Positions 18,704-25,737 of a stretch of DNA of 39,586 bases are shown here, in pieces. Within the stretch, counting starts at the first letter, position 1; each line of letters starts with the position of its first letter. The notes beneath the pieces are model-generated. The model worked only from the letters and a program-made list of their open reading frames with translations, did no database searches and was not told the DNA's origin. The stretch lies in the NCBI GenBank assembly GCA_025963285.1, contig JAOPUX010000203.1, positions 1-39,586 of the forward strand, read 5' to 3'. The stretch comes from Jatrophihabitans sp. (lineage in GTDB: Bacteria > Actinomycetota > Actinomycetes > Mycobacteriales > Jatrophihabitantaceae). The position numbers and the translations under genes were made by a program.

Positions 18704-18709
18704 ACGGAG

Positions 18710-18715
18710 AGCCTA
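18710..18715 (-). promoter_or_regulatory. -10 element for leaderless methyltransferase transcript
   Basis: TAGGCT on the reverse strand is followed by six bases and then the GTG start codon, the spacing expected when transcription begins at the start codon. No convincing -35 is visible. Confidence 0.45.
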
Positions 18716-18743
18716 GCGAGCCACCCCGACAGCGTGACGCCGC

Positions 18744-19430
18744 TCAGGTGTGGCAGTCACTCTCGGTGACGGTGACCGGGGACGAGAAGTCGATGGTGAA
18801 GCCAGAGCCGGCCGCCGCCGCCCGCAACGACGAGATCGTCACCGGCGTGTAGTCGGGCTCGTAGAGCGAGGTGTAGACCCGGTAGGTGGCCTGCCAGACC
18901 CCGTGGCCGAGTGCCTTCGAGCTCCGCAGCGTGCTGGCGTTCGACATACCGCGCAGCGCAGCGTTGGGCGGGGTGATGTCGAGGCCGTCGGCCAGCTGCT
19001 GCGAGGCGGCCAGCACGGTGACGTCCATCCCGACCGAGATGTTCGGCGGCTTGTAGTAGGACGTGCCTGCCTCACTGCAGTTCGAGAAGCTGGCGAAGCC
19101 GGCGGAGCGGAAGGTGACGGGAGACGACAGCGCCGGCGCCCCCTCCGGCTTGCTCGTGGCGTGCGATACCGACGGGGTGGAGACCGACGGGAACGACGTG
19201 TCCGACCGGCCCACCTGCACCGGCTTAGCCGGCTCGATCGCGGCGGCGGTGATCTTGGGCGGGGTGACCGTGTGGGTGGCCGCGGGCTTCGCGGCGGAGG
19301 TCGTCGGGGCCGGCGCGTACTGGGTGAGCGGCAGCCCGGGCGGGCCGCCGCCGGAGGAGCCACAGCCGGTGAGGACCGCGGCGATTACGGCAGCGGCGGC
19401 GATGCCGGCGACCGAATATCTGACTTTCAC
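18744..19430 (-). CDS. Putative lipoprotein of unknown function
   Basis: A 228-residue secreted protein. The start GTG 19428-19430 follows GGGGGA. A basic start, a hydrophobic helix and the lipobox LTGC near residue 22 mark a lipoprotein signal peptide, so the mature protein should be anchored outside the membrane. A Ser/Thr/Pro-rich linker (about 25-95) leads to a C-terminal domain with two Cys (in FSNCSEAG and the terminal DCHT) that could form a disulfide. I do not recognise the domain. Upstream on the same strand TAGGCT (19489-19494) is a possible -10. It lies between the HEPN gene and the methyltransferase gene with a 40-base gap to the latter. Confidence 0.82.
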   Translation of the reverse strand: MKVRYSVAGIAAAAVIAAVLTGCGSSGGGPPGLPLTQYAPAPTTSAAKPAATHTVTPPKITAAAIEPAKPVQVGRSDTSFPSVSTPSVSHATSKPEGAPALSSPVTFRSAGFASFSNCSEAGTSYYKPPNISVGMDVTVLAASQQLADGLDITPPNAALRGMSNASTLRSSKALGHGVWQATYRVYTSLYEPDYTPVTISSLRAAAAGSGFTIDFSSPVTVTESDCHT

Positions 19431-19592
19431 AATCCCCCGCCCCATCGCAGATCTCGCTGTGGACATCCCTATCGGGACGTTTGTTTCGAGCCTACGGAGA
19501 GCGGGGCGCCGCACTACTGTCTAGGAGTCAATAAGCGATGGGCGTCACTATCGCGCCCGCCGACTCCACCGGAGACAGCTGTGCAGAGCCGA

Positions 19593-20051
19593 TCAGCTGG
19601 CGAGCGGCGTCTCGAGCATGCCGAGTGAAGCCTCGACGAGGAGCACGAACTCGCTGGCCGCGCGGTACTGATCGTCGGCTTGGCGGCTGGTGACGGCGTG
19701 GAACGCGCCGGCTTCGACCGCCGCGCGCAGCGGGGCACCGGCGGCGAAGAAGGCGGCCCACTCGCCGAACTCCGGGGCAACGGAGTCGATGAGGACCCAG
19801 ACGCTGACCAGCCGGCGCCGGGTGGACGCCGGGCGGCCGCGCTCGGCGAGCACGGCCGCCGCAGCACGCAACGCAGCCAGGTGGCTGAAGCTGAACCGAT
19901 CGCCGATGTCGGCAGCGAGCGCGGCGTCGCGCAGCCCGGCGCGGGCCTGGGCCAGCAGCGCGGGCGAGCTCGGACCAGCGACACCCGGACGGGCGACGGA
20001 GCGACCGGCAACGGAGGGCGGGGAGAACGACGAACGACCGGCTAGCGCCAT
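19593..20051 (-). CDS. SAV_6107-family HEPN domain protein
   Basis: A 152-residue helical protein. The family is recognisable from SFSHLAALRAAAAVLAERGRP, SVWVLIDSVAPEFGEWAAFFAAGA and the DDQYRAASEFVLLVEASLG helix. Family members are HEPN-like and, as I recall, are often encoded near translesion polymerases in actinobacteria; their activity is not established, and a canonical HEPN RNase RxxxxH motif is not evident here. I choose ATG 20049-20051 with a GAGGTGG ribosome site; a longer frame to 20117 would begin inside the end of the siroheme synthase gene. A LexA-type box and a -10 sit just upstream, so SOS induction is likely. Confidence 0.86.
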   Translation of the reverse strand: MALAGRSSFSPPSVAGRSVARPGVAGPSSPALLAQARAGLRDAALAADIGDRFSFSHLAALRAAAAVLAERGRPASTRRRLVSVWVLIDSVAPEFGEWAAFFAAGAPLRAAVEAGAFHAVTSRQADDQYRAASEFVLLVEASLGMLETPLAS

Positions 20052-20067
20052 GATGACCACCTCAGCA

Positions 20068-20083
20068 TCGAATCTGTGTTCGA
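20068..20083. promoter_or_regulatory. LexA-type SOS box upstream of HEPN gene
   Basis: TCGAATCTGTGTTCGA matches the actinobacterial/Gram-positive SOS box TCGAAC-N4-GTTCGA in all but one half-site position. It lies 16 bases before the HEPN start codon and abuts the -10 TAGTAT, so LexA binding would block transcription. Two further GTTCGA half-sites occur at 20098-20103 and 20119-20124, spaced 20 and 21 bases apart. Confidence 0.78.
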
Positions 20084-20088
20084 TACTA
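20083..20088 (-). promoter_or_regulatory. -10 element of the HEPN gene promoter
   Basis: TAGTAT on the reverse strand is a strong -10. Its first three bases are also the TAG stop codon of the siroheme synthase gene (20086-20088). No clear -35 is seen. A start site near 20076 would give a short leader containing most of the SOS box. Confidence 0.6.
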
Positions 20089-21321
20089 ACCCCAGGTGTT
20101 CGATTCCTGCAACCCATCGTTCGAATCGAGGTGCAGAACGCCCACGACGTCGCCCACCACCACGACGGCCGGTGACCCCACGCCCGCCTCTGCCGCTGCC
20201 TTGGCGATCCTGTCGAGCGGCGCCCGCACCACCTGCTGGTCGGGGAGGGTGGCCCTACGGACCACCGCGGCCGGTGTCTGCGGGGCCCGACCGTGCTCGA
20301 TCAGCGCCGCGGCGATCTGTTCGAGCCGATCCATGGCCATCAGCAGGACGAGCGTGCCGGTGATCGCGGCCAGCCCCGGCCAGTTCACGACGTCGTCGGG
20401 GCCGCGGCCTGGATCGAGGTGACCCGAGACCACGGTGAAGTCTGCCGCCACGCCGCGATGCGTCAACGGGATGCCAGCAGCGGCCGGTGCCGCCAGGGCG
20501 GAGCTGATCCCGGGCACCACGGTCACGGGTACCCCGGCGGCCACACACGCCAGCCACTCCTCCCCCCCGCGGCCGAAGATGAACGGGTCGCCGCCCTTGA
20601 GCCGCACCACTCGCTTACCGGCTAGCGCCCGCTCCACCAGTACGGCGTTGATCTCGCCCTGCGTCATGTTGTGCCGGTGCGCGGACTTGCCGCAGTCGAT
20701 GACCTCGACGTCGTCGGGGAGCTCGTCGAGGATGCCGCGCGGCGCCAGCCGGTCGACCACGACGACGTCGGCGGCGGCCACGAGTCGCCGGCCGCGCACC
20801 GTGATCAGGTCCGGGTCACCGGGGCCGCCACCCACCAGCGCGACCTCACCGACCACCGCCGAGCGCGACGGCCGGACCGGCAGCTCACCGAGGTCCAGCG
20901 CCACCGAGATCGCGTTGCGCAGGGCCGTGGCCCGCCGCGGATCGTCCCCGCCGTTCACTGACACGGTCAGCCCGTCACGCTGCAGCACGGCCGGTACCCG
21001 TGCGCTGCCCGACGCCGCCTGATCGGCCCGGACGCAGAAGATCCGCGCCGCGGCCGCGACCTCGGCCACGGCGGCGTTGGTGTCGGGTGAGTCGGTGCAG
21101 GCCACGACGAGCCAGGCACCGTCGACGTCGGAGGTCTCGAAGCCACGCGGGCGAACCTGGACGCGCAGCGCGAGGATCTCGTCGGTGACCGACGGGCTCA
21201 CCACCACGACATCGGCGCCGGCCTCGACGAGCGGGCCGACGCGCCGCGTCGCCACCGCACCCCCGCCGACCACGAGCACGCGGCGGCCAGCGAGGTCGAG
21301 CAGAAGGGGGAAGCCGGTCAC
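20086..21321 (-). CDS. cysG: Siroheme synthase: precorrin-2 dehydrogenase fused to uroporphyrinogen-III C-methyltransferase
   Basis: A 411-residue CysG-like fusion. The N-terminal part (about 1-150) is a Rossmann dehydrogenase/ferrochelatase module with VLVVGGGAVATRRVGPL, oxidising precorrin-2 and possibly inserting iron. The C-terminal part (about 160-400) is the SUMT module, with VALVGGGPGDPDLITVRG and VVRLKGGDPFIFGRGGEE, methylating uroporphyrinogen III with SAM. Together they make siroheme, the cofactor of the divergently encoded sulfite reductase. The start is GTG 21319-21321, with CACAAT six bases upstream as a possible -10 for a leaderless transcript. Much longer upstream frames on this strand run antisense to the leader and sulfite reductase and are not real. 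Confidence 0.94.
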   Translation of the reverse strand: MTGFPLLLDLAGRRVLVVGGGAVATRRVGPLVEAGADVVVVSPSVTDEILALRVQVRPRGFETSDVDGAWLVVACTDSPDTNAAVAEVAAAARIFCVRADQAASGSARVPAVLQRDGLTVSVNGGDDPRRATALRNAISVALDLGELPVRPSRSAVVGEVALVGGGPGDPDLITVRGRRLVAAADVVVVDRLAPRGILDELPDDVEVIDCGKSAHRHNMTQGEINAVLVERALAGKRVVRLKGGDPFIFGRGGEEWLACVAAGVPVTVVPGISSALAAPAAAGIPLTHRGVAADFTVVSGHLDPGRGPDDVVNWPGLAAITGTLVLLMAMDRLEQIAAALIEHGRAPQTPAAVVRRATLPDQQVVRAPLDRIAKAAAEAGVGSPAVVVVGDVVGVLHLDSNDGLQESNTWG

Positions 21322-21438
21322 CTGACCATTGTGGCCGCACCCGCCCGGTCGCCGTGCACCGCGTCGTCTGGGGGCCCGCCGACAGCGTCGCTCCGGTGTG
21401 CGTTTCGGTTCGTCTCGGCTCTGTGGGACCATGGCCGA

Positions 21439-21513
21439 ATGCGACCCGTGGCTCTGATGCTGACCTCGCGTCGCCACATCGATCTCGGACGGCTGGCCGG
21501 CGCGGGCTGTTGA
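21439..21513 (+). CDS. Cysteine-type leader peptide upstream of sulfite reductase
   Basis: A 24-codon frame starting at ATG 21439 and ending with Cys then stop (TGT TGA). Its core SRRHIDLGRLAGAGC has the pattern of the short leader peptides annotated before sulfur genes in actinobacteria. In mycobacteria, leaderless short frames ending in Cys codons attenuate downstream genes in response to cysteine. Here a single Cys replaces a Cys run. A weak -10 (GACCAT, 21427-21432) would place the transcript start at the ATG. The frame ends 78 bases before the sulfite reductase start, and the gap contains a hairpin and a repeated motif. Confidence 0.82.
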   Translation: MRPVALMLTSRRHIDLGRLAGAGC

Positions 21514-21521
21514 TGCCTCCA

Positions 21522-21542
21522 CGACGGGCCGATGGCCCGTCG
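21522..21542 (+). promoter_or_regulatory. Perfect hairpin after the leader peptide
   Basis: CGACGGGCC and GGCCCGTCG pair over 9 bp around a GAT loop, starting eight bases after the leader stop codon. There is no T-run after it. A ribosome pausing at the last Cys codon or the stop would cover the hairpin's left arm, so it could couple leader translation to downstream expression. Confidence 0.6.
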
Positions 21543-21558
21543 AGCTCTGCCAGCAGCA

Positions 21559-21576
21559 GCCAGCCAGCCACTCCAG
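21559..21576 (+). promoter_or_regulatory. Shared leader element GCCAGCCAGCCA (sulfite reductase copy)
   Basis: GCCAGCCAGCCACTCCAG lies just before the ribosome site AGGGAG (21580-21585) of the sulfite reductase gene. Nearly the same string follows the leader peptide of metY at 31454. It is complementary to GGCTGGC within this leader's coding sequence, so alternative pairing is possible. Confidence 0.5.
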
Positions 21577-21591
21577 TGAAGGGAGACGCGC

Positions 21592-23235
21592 ATGCCCGCG
21601 CGTCGAGGACAGGGCCAGTGGGCCCTCGGATACCGCGAGCCGCTCAATCCCAACGAGCGCGCCAAGCGTGACAACGACGGGCTGCTCGTCCGTCAACGCA
21701 TCATCGACATCTACCAGCACACCGGCTTCGCCGGCATCGATCCGGGCGACCTGCGCGGACGGATGCGCTGGTACGGGCTCTACACCCAGCGGCGCCCCGG
21801 CATCCCCGGTGGCAAGACCGCGACGCTGGAGCCGGAGGAGCTCGAGGACGAGTTCTTCATGATGCGCATCCGCAGCGACGGCGGAAAGCTCAACAGCGAG
21901 CAGCTGCGCGCCGTGGCCGACATCTCGATCGAGTACGGCCGCGGTGTCGCTGACATCACCGACCGGCAGAACGTGCAGCTGCACTGGATCCGGATCGAGG
22001 ACGTCCCCACGATCTGGGAGCGGCTCGAGGCCGTCGGGCTCTCGACCACCGAGGCCTGCGGTGACACGCCGCGCGTCATGCTCGGCTGCCCTCTCGAGGG
22101 TGTCGCCCAGAATTCGATCCTCGATGCCCGCGAGGTGCTCGACTCGGCAGTGGAACGCTTCGTCGGCGACCCGGCCTTCTCGAACCTGCCGCGCAAGTTC
22201 AAGACGTCGATCTCCGGCTGCGCCGACCACTGCACCAACCACGAGATCAACGACATCTCCTTCGTCGGCGTGATCGGACCCGATGGCACCGCCGGCTTCG
22301 ACCTGTGGGTCGGCGGCGGCCTCTCCACCAACCCGATGTTCGCCAAGCGCCTCGGCGTCTTCGTCCGCCCGGACGAGGTCAACGACGTGTGGGAGGGAAT
22401 CTGCTCGATCTTCCGTGACTACGGCTACCGCCGGCAGCGCAACCACGCGCGCATCAAGTTCCTGATGGCCGACTGGGGGCCTGAGAAGTTCAGGGAGGTT
22501 CTCGAACAGGAGTACCTCAAGCGAGCGCTCCCCGACGGCCCGCCGCCGCCGAGTTCCCCCGCGCACCGCGACCACACCGGCATCCGGCCGCAGAACAACG
22601 GCCTCTTCTCCGTCGGTGCCACCACGAAGTCCGGCCGTACCTCCGGTGCGGCGCTGCGCCAGGTGGCACAGCTCGCCGAGAACCTGGGCGGTGCGCGGGT
22701 GGCCTTGACCGCGCAGCAGGGCCTCGTGGTCCTCGATGTGCCCGAGGCCAACACCGAGTCACTGGCCGACGAGCTCGGCGTCCTCGGCCTCGAGGTCCGC
22801 CCGTCGGCGTTCCTGCGCGGCACGATGGCCTGCACCGGCATCGAGTTCTGCAAGCTCGCCCTCGTCGAGACGAAGGCCCGGGCCGAGACGATCCGTCTCG
22901 ATCTCGAGAAGCGGCTGCCCGACTTCGACACCCCGATCAGCGTGCACGTCAACGGCTGCCCGAACTCCTGCGCGCGCTTCCAGGTCGCGGACATCGGCTT
23001 CAAGGGCATGATCACCAAGGGCGCCGACGGCGACGAGGAGGCCTTCCAGGTGCACCTTGGCGGCGTCCTGGGCGAGAACGCAGCCCTCGGCAAGAAGTTC
23101 CGTGGCCTGAAGGTCACCGCGGAGGAGGCGCCGGTTTACGCCGAGCGCGTTCTGCGCGGCTATCTCGAGCGACGGGAACAGGGCGAGTCGTTCGCCGGTT
23201 ACGTCCTACGTGCTGAAGAAGCCTGGCTGCTATGA
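21592..23235 (+). CDS. sir: Ferredoxin-dependent assimilatory sulfite reductase
   Basis: Reduces sulfite to sulfide with six electrons. The 547-residue protein has the two-fold nitrite/sulfite reductase layout with two ferredoxin-like halves. The [4Fe-4S]-siroheme ligands are in the C-terminal half: CTGIEFC (Cys-x5-Cys) and CPNSC (Cys-x3-Cys). GRGVADITDRQNVQLHWI in the first half is typical of the family. I prefer sulfite over nitrite reductase because cysH follows, a siroheme synthase gene is divergent and a cysteine-type leader precedes; NirA-type names are used for close homologues. The ATG has AGGGAG seven bases upstream. The cysH gene begins 27 bases after the stop. Confidence 0.93.
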   Translation: MPARRGQGQWALGYREPLNPNERAKRDNDGLLVRQRIIDIYQHTGFAGIDPGDLRGRMRWYGLYTQRRPGIPGGKTATLEPEELEDEFFMMRIRSDGGKLNSEQLRAVADISIEYGRGVADITDRQNVQLHWIRIEDVPTIWERLEAVGLSTTEACGDTPRVMLGCPLEGVAQNSILDAREVLDSAVERFVGDPAFSNLPRKFKTSISGCADHCTNHEINDISFVGVIGPDGTAGFDLWVGGGLSTNPMFAKRLGVFVRPDEVNDVWEGICSIFRDYGYRRQRNHARIKFLMADWGPEKFREVLEQEYLKRALPDGPPPPSSPAHRDHTGIRPQNNGLFSVGATTKSGRTSGAALRQVAQLAENLGGARVALTAQQGLVVLDVPEANTESLADELGVLGLEVRPSAFLRGTMACTGIEFCKLALVETKARAETIRLDLEKRLPDFDTPISVHVNGCPNSCARFQVADIGFKGMITKGADGDEEAFQVHLGGVLGENAALGKKFRGLKVTAEEAPVYAERVLRGYLERREQGESFAGYVLRAEEAWLL

Positions 23236-23262
23236 CAGCGGCCGCAACGATCGAGGGACGCG

Positions 23263-23967
23263 ATGACACTCGTGGTCCCGGACGCTGATCACCTGCGCAG
23301 GCTCGCCGAAAGAGGAGCAGCTGACCTCGAGGGCGCGTCCGCGCTGGAGATCCTGACCTGGGCCGACGAGCAGTTCGGCTCGGCCTGGTGCGTCACCTCC
23401 TCGATGGAGGATTCTGTGATGCCGCACCTCGCCTCGCGGGTGCGGCCCGGGGTCGACATCGTCTTCCTCGACACCGGCTACCACTTCCCCGAGACGATCG
23501 GCACGCGTGACGCCGTGGCGGCGATGCTGCCCGTCACCGTCAAGACCATCACTCCGCGCCAGACGGTGGCCGAGCAGGACGCGAGTTTCGGCGTCCGCCT
23601 CTACGAGCGCAACCCCGACCAGTGCTGCGCGCTGCGGAAGGTCAACCCGCTGCGCAGCGCCCTCAAGGACTACACCGCCTGGGCCTCCGGGCTTCGTCGC
23701 GACGAGGCGGTGGGTCGCCGCGAGGTCAAGGTTGTCGAGTGGGACGCCCGTCGCTCCATGGTGAAGATCAACCCGATCGCGGCCTGGACGCAGCACGAGG
23801 TCGACGCCTACGTCGCCGACAACGGGGTACTCCTCAACCCACTGCTCTTCGACGGCTATGGATCGGTCGGTTGTGCCCCGTGCACCCGGCGGATCAAGCC
23901 CGGCGAGGACGCGCGGGCGGGGCGCTGGGCCGGCATGTCCAAGACCGAGTGCGGCATCCACGACTGA
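23263..23967 (+). CDS. cysH: Adenylyl-sulfate (APS) reductase CysH
   Basis: Thioredoxin-dependent reductase of 234 residues that forms sulfite from activated sulfate. The PP-loop start is SSMEDSVM. It holds Cys121-Cys122 (DQCCALRK) and Cys204/Cys207 (CAPC), the four cysteines that bind a [4Fe-4S] cluster and mark use of APS rather than PAPS. The catalytic Cys230 lies in the C-terminal KTECGIH. The start is ATG 23263 with GAGGGA just upstream; the ATG overlapping the sulfite reductase stop is in another frame. Probably one operon with sulfite reductase, under the same leader. No sulfate adenylyltransferase is in view. Confidence 0.95.
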   Translation: MTLVVPDADHLRRLAERGAADLEGASALEILTWADEQFGSAWCVTSSMEDSVMPHLASRVRPGVDIVFLDTGYHFPETIGTRDAVAAMLPVTVKTITPRQTVAEQDASFGVRLYERNPDQCCALRKVNPLRSALKDYTAWASGLRRDEAVGRREVKVVEWDARRSMVKINPIAAWTQHEVDAYVADNGVLLNPLLFDGYGSVGCAPCTRRIKPGEDARAGRWAGMSKTECGIHD

Positions 23968-24000
23968 TTTCGGTTCGCCTGCATGGCTAACCTGGCGAGC

Positions 24001-24468
24001 ATGCATGCCAACTGTGTCGCTGTCGACGCGATCCTCGAATCTGCCGGCGTCGCCGGCCGGGTGCAGGTGCTGAGCGAGGCCGCCCCGACGGCCGCCAGTG
24101 CTGCGGCGCTGGTCGGGGTCGAGGTCGGCGCCATCGCCAACTCGCTGATCTTCACCACGGCCGAGGGCGAGCCGCTACTGGTGATGACGAGCGGTGCGCA
24201 CCGGGTCGACACCGCCACGGTGGCCGCACTCGTCGGCACGGCATCGCTGTCGCGGGCCACCCCGGAGTTCGTGCTTGCCGCCACCGGTCAGCGGATCGGC
24301 GGTGTGGCTCCGATCGGGCACCCCGCGCCGATCCGGACCGTGGTGGACGTGGCCCTCGAGGCGTTCCCCACGATCTGGGCGGCTGGCGGCATCCCGCACG
24401 CCGTCTTCCCCACCACCTATGCCGAGCTGCTCCACCTCACCGGCGGCGTGCCGGCCGAGGTGGCCTGA
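24001..24468 (+). CDS. YbaK/ProX-like aminoacyl-tRNA deacylase domain protein
   Basis: A 155-residue single-domain protein of the YbaK/EbsC fold, which in studied members hydrolyses mischarged tRNA such as Cys-tRNAPro. Visible family features are VGVEVGAIANSLIF, VMTSGAHRVD, GGVAPIGHP and the AGGIPHAVFPTTYAELL end. The position that is Lys in E. coli YbaK (usually IAKSLVF) is Asn here, so activity or specificity may differ. I choose ATG 24001: TAACCT lies seven bases upstream, suggesting a leaderless transcript. An in-frame ATG at 23983 would add six residues and lies within that promoter. Confidence 0.88.
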   Translation: MHANCVAVDAILESAGVAGRVQVLSEAAPTAASAAALVGVEVGAIANSLIFTTAEGEPLLVMTSGAHRVDTATVAALVGTASLSRATPEFVLAATGQRIGGVAPIGHPAPIRTVVDVALEAFPTIWAAGGIPHAVFPTTYAELLHLTGGVPAEVA

Positions 24469-24483
24469 GCGAGCCGGGCTTAG

Positions 24484-24876
24484 TCAGTTCCCCAGTTCGG
24501 GGAAGTGCTCGCTGACCAGCCTGCGCGGCGCAACGGCCAGCCACGCGTCGAAGAGCGCCTCCCGTAGCGCTGCCTCGGTGACCCGCCCGAGCCGGATCAG
24601 GTACGCGGGGTAGTTGCCGAAGTGCTCGATGGTGAAGAAGGCCTCCGGGTTGCCAGCCAGCAGCGCCTCCCGCTCGCCGAGGTCCGCGGTGCTCAGCGCC
24701 AGGATCGGCCCCTCAGGAACAGGCTCGGCGCCGAAACGCTTGAGGTCGGCCTTGCTGAACGGCCGCTCCCAGGCGAAGCCCTTCCCCGCGACGAACCAGG
24801 TCCGGTGCCGGTAGCGCAGCCCCTCCTCCACGGTAGGGAGCTCGCGAGCAAGCCGCTCCACGTCGTCGAAGTCCAT
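24484..24876 (-). CDS. MmcQ/YjbR family protein
   Basis: A 130-residue protein of the MmcQ/YjbR family, which has a CyaY-like fold and whose role is unknown. Features are the N-terminal DFDDVERLARELPTVEEG, a Trp/Phe-rich core (RTWFVAGKGFAWERPF) and the C-terminal LIRLGRVTEAALREALFDAWLAVAPRRL helix. Its ATG overlaps the thioesterase stop by one base (TGATG), so the two genes form an operon with coupled translation. It converges on the YbaK-like gene. Confidence 0.88.
   Translation of the reverse strand: MDFDDVERLARELPTVEEGLRYRHRTWFVAGKGFAWERPFSKADLKRFGAEPVPEGPILALSTADLGEREALLAGNPEAFFTIEHFGNYPAYLIRLGRVTEAALREALFDAWLAVAPRRLVSEHFPELGN
24488..24504. terminator. Small hairpin at convergent gene ends
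   Basis: TTCCCC and GGGGAA pair over 6 bp around AGTTC, within the last codons of the YjbR-like gene and 20 bases past the YbaK-like stop. It could help end transcription from either side, but it is short and lacks a T-run. Confidence 0.3.
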
Positions 24877-25313
24877 CAGCGCGCGACCACGCCCGCGGCG
24901 GTCGGGCTGCCGAGGGACTTCGTCATCCGCCCCTGCGCGACCAGCACGTGGTCAGCCTCGCGCCGGATGTCGACGGCCACGAAGGCGAGGTTGCGTCCGG
25001 TCTTGAGGACCGTCGCCTCGACCTGGATCCACTCTCCCTCCGGCGCCGGTGCAAGCCAGGTGATGTTGAGGTCGACGGAGACACCGAAGCGGCCGGCCGG
25101 GTCAGCGGAGACGATCGCGATCGAGCCGACGCTGTCGACCAGCGTCGCCGCCGCCCCACCGTGCAGGGTGCGGCCGTAGTTGAGCAGGTTGGCGCCGACC
25201 TGCAGCCGCACAGCGATGGACATGTGGTCGGCCCGCACCGCCTCGAGTCCGGGAACCCGCCAGCCATCGTGGCGCGGGTGGGCCAGAAACGTCCGCAGCT
25301 CCTCCAGATCCAT
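24876..25313 (-). CDS. PaaI-type hotdog-fold thioesterase
   Basis: A 145-residue hotdog-fold protein, probably an acyl-CoA thioesterase. The motif NYGRTLHGGAAATLVDSVGSIA includes the HGG site, with Asp as a likely catalytic residue on the following helix. GVSVDLNITWLAPAPEGEWIQVEATVLKTGRNLAFVAVDI is the second family signature. The start is ATG 25311-25313; TACAGT lies seven bases upstream on this strand, supporting a leaderless transcript and ruling out the longer frame to 25817. The substrate is unknown. Confidence 0.9.
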   Translation of the reverse strand: MDLEELRTFLAHPRHDGWRVPGLEAVRADHMSIAVRLQVGANLLNYGRTLHGGAAATLVDSVGSIAIVSADPAGRFGVSVDLNITWLAPAPEGEWIQVEATVLKTGRNLAFVAVDIRREADHVLVAQGRMTKSLGSPTAAGVVAR

Positions 25314-25320
25314 GACTCGC

Positions 25321-25326
25321 ACTGTA
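25321..25326 (-). promoter_or_regulatory. -10 element for leaderless thioesterase transcript
   Basis: TACAGT on the reverse strand, seven bases before the ATG. It matches the TANNNT -10 consensus and the spacing places transcription start at the start codon. Confidence 0.55.
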
Positions 25327-25367
25327 GTTCTCGACCACCCCGGGGCCGGACGTGTCATGGTGGAGAC

Positions 25368-25679
25368 ATGAGTTTCTTCGACCGCGCCAAGGCCCGTCTC
25401 GACGAGGCCGCCAAGAACGCCAAGCCGGTGGCCGAGAACCTGCGGGACAAGGCCAAGCCGATGGCCGAGAACGCCCGCGAGAAGGCCAAGCCACTGGCGG
25501 CCACGCTCCGCGAGCGGGCCACTGAGACCCTCGACTCGATGAAGAAGTCGGCCGAGGGCTTCCGCGAGGGCCTCACCGGGGACGACACGGCCGAGGCCGC
25601 CGCGACCCCCGAGCCGCCCGCCGCCACTCCGCCGCCACCCGCTGCGGAGTCGCCGGTACCGCCCGCTCCAACCGTGTGA
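25368..25679 (+). CDS. Small protein with LEA-like 11-residue repeats
   Basis: A 103-residue protein of no recognised family. After MSFF the sequence runs in 11-residue periods (pattern A-K-P-x-A-E-x-x-R-x-K) from about residue 5 to 66, for example NLRDKAKPMAE and NAREKAKPLAA. Such hendecad repeats, rich in Ala, Lys and Glu, form amphipathic helices in LEA group 3 and apolipoprotein-like proteins. The C-terminal 30 residues are Pro/Ala-rich and probably disordered. It has no signal peptide or membrane helix. A role in membrane binding or desiccation tolerance is only inferred. The start ATG lies 54 bases from the divergent thioesterase start. Confidence 0.8.
   Translation: MSFFDRAKARLDEAAKNAKPVAENLRDKAKPMAENAREKAKPLAATLRERATETLDSMKKSAEGFREGLTGDDTAEAAATPEPPAATPPPPAAESPVPPAPTV
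25413..25544 (+). repeat. 33-bp imperfect tandem repeats in the LEA-like gene
   Basis: Four 33-bp units (25413-25445, 25446-25478, 25479-25511, 25512-25544) encode the 11-residue periods. The first three share the core GCCAAGCC and are clearly related; the fourth is diverged. Confidence 0.7.
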
Positions 25680-25737
25680 CGGGCGCGTCGCGCGGGCCGG
25701 GCTGCGCGTACCCGCCCGAATGCGGCACGATCGAGGG

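Noticed and set aside
21322..22575. Upstream extension of the siroheme synthase frame to 829 codons
   Set aside because: The extension runs antisense through the leader and sulfite reductase; the Rossmann domain starts right after GTG 21321.
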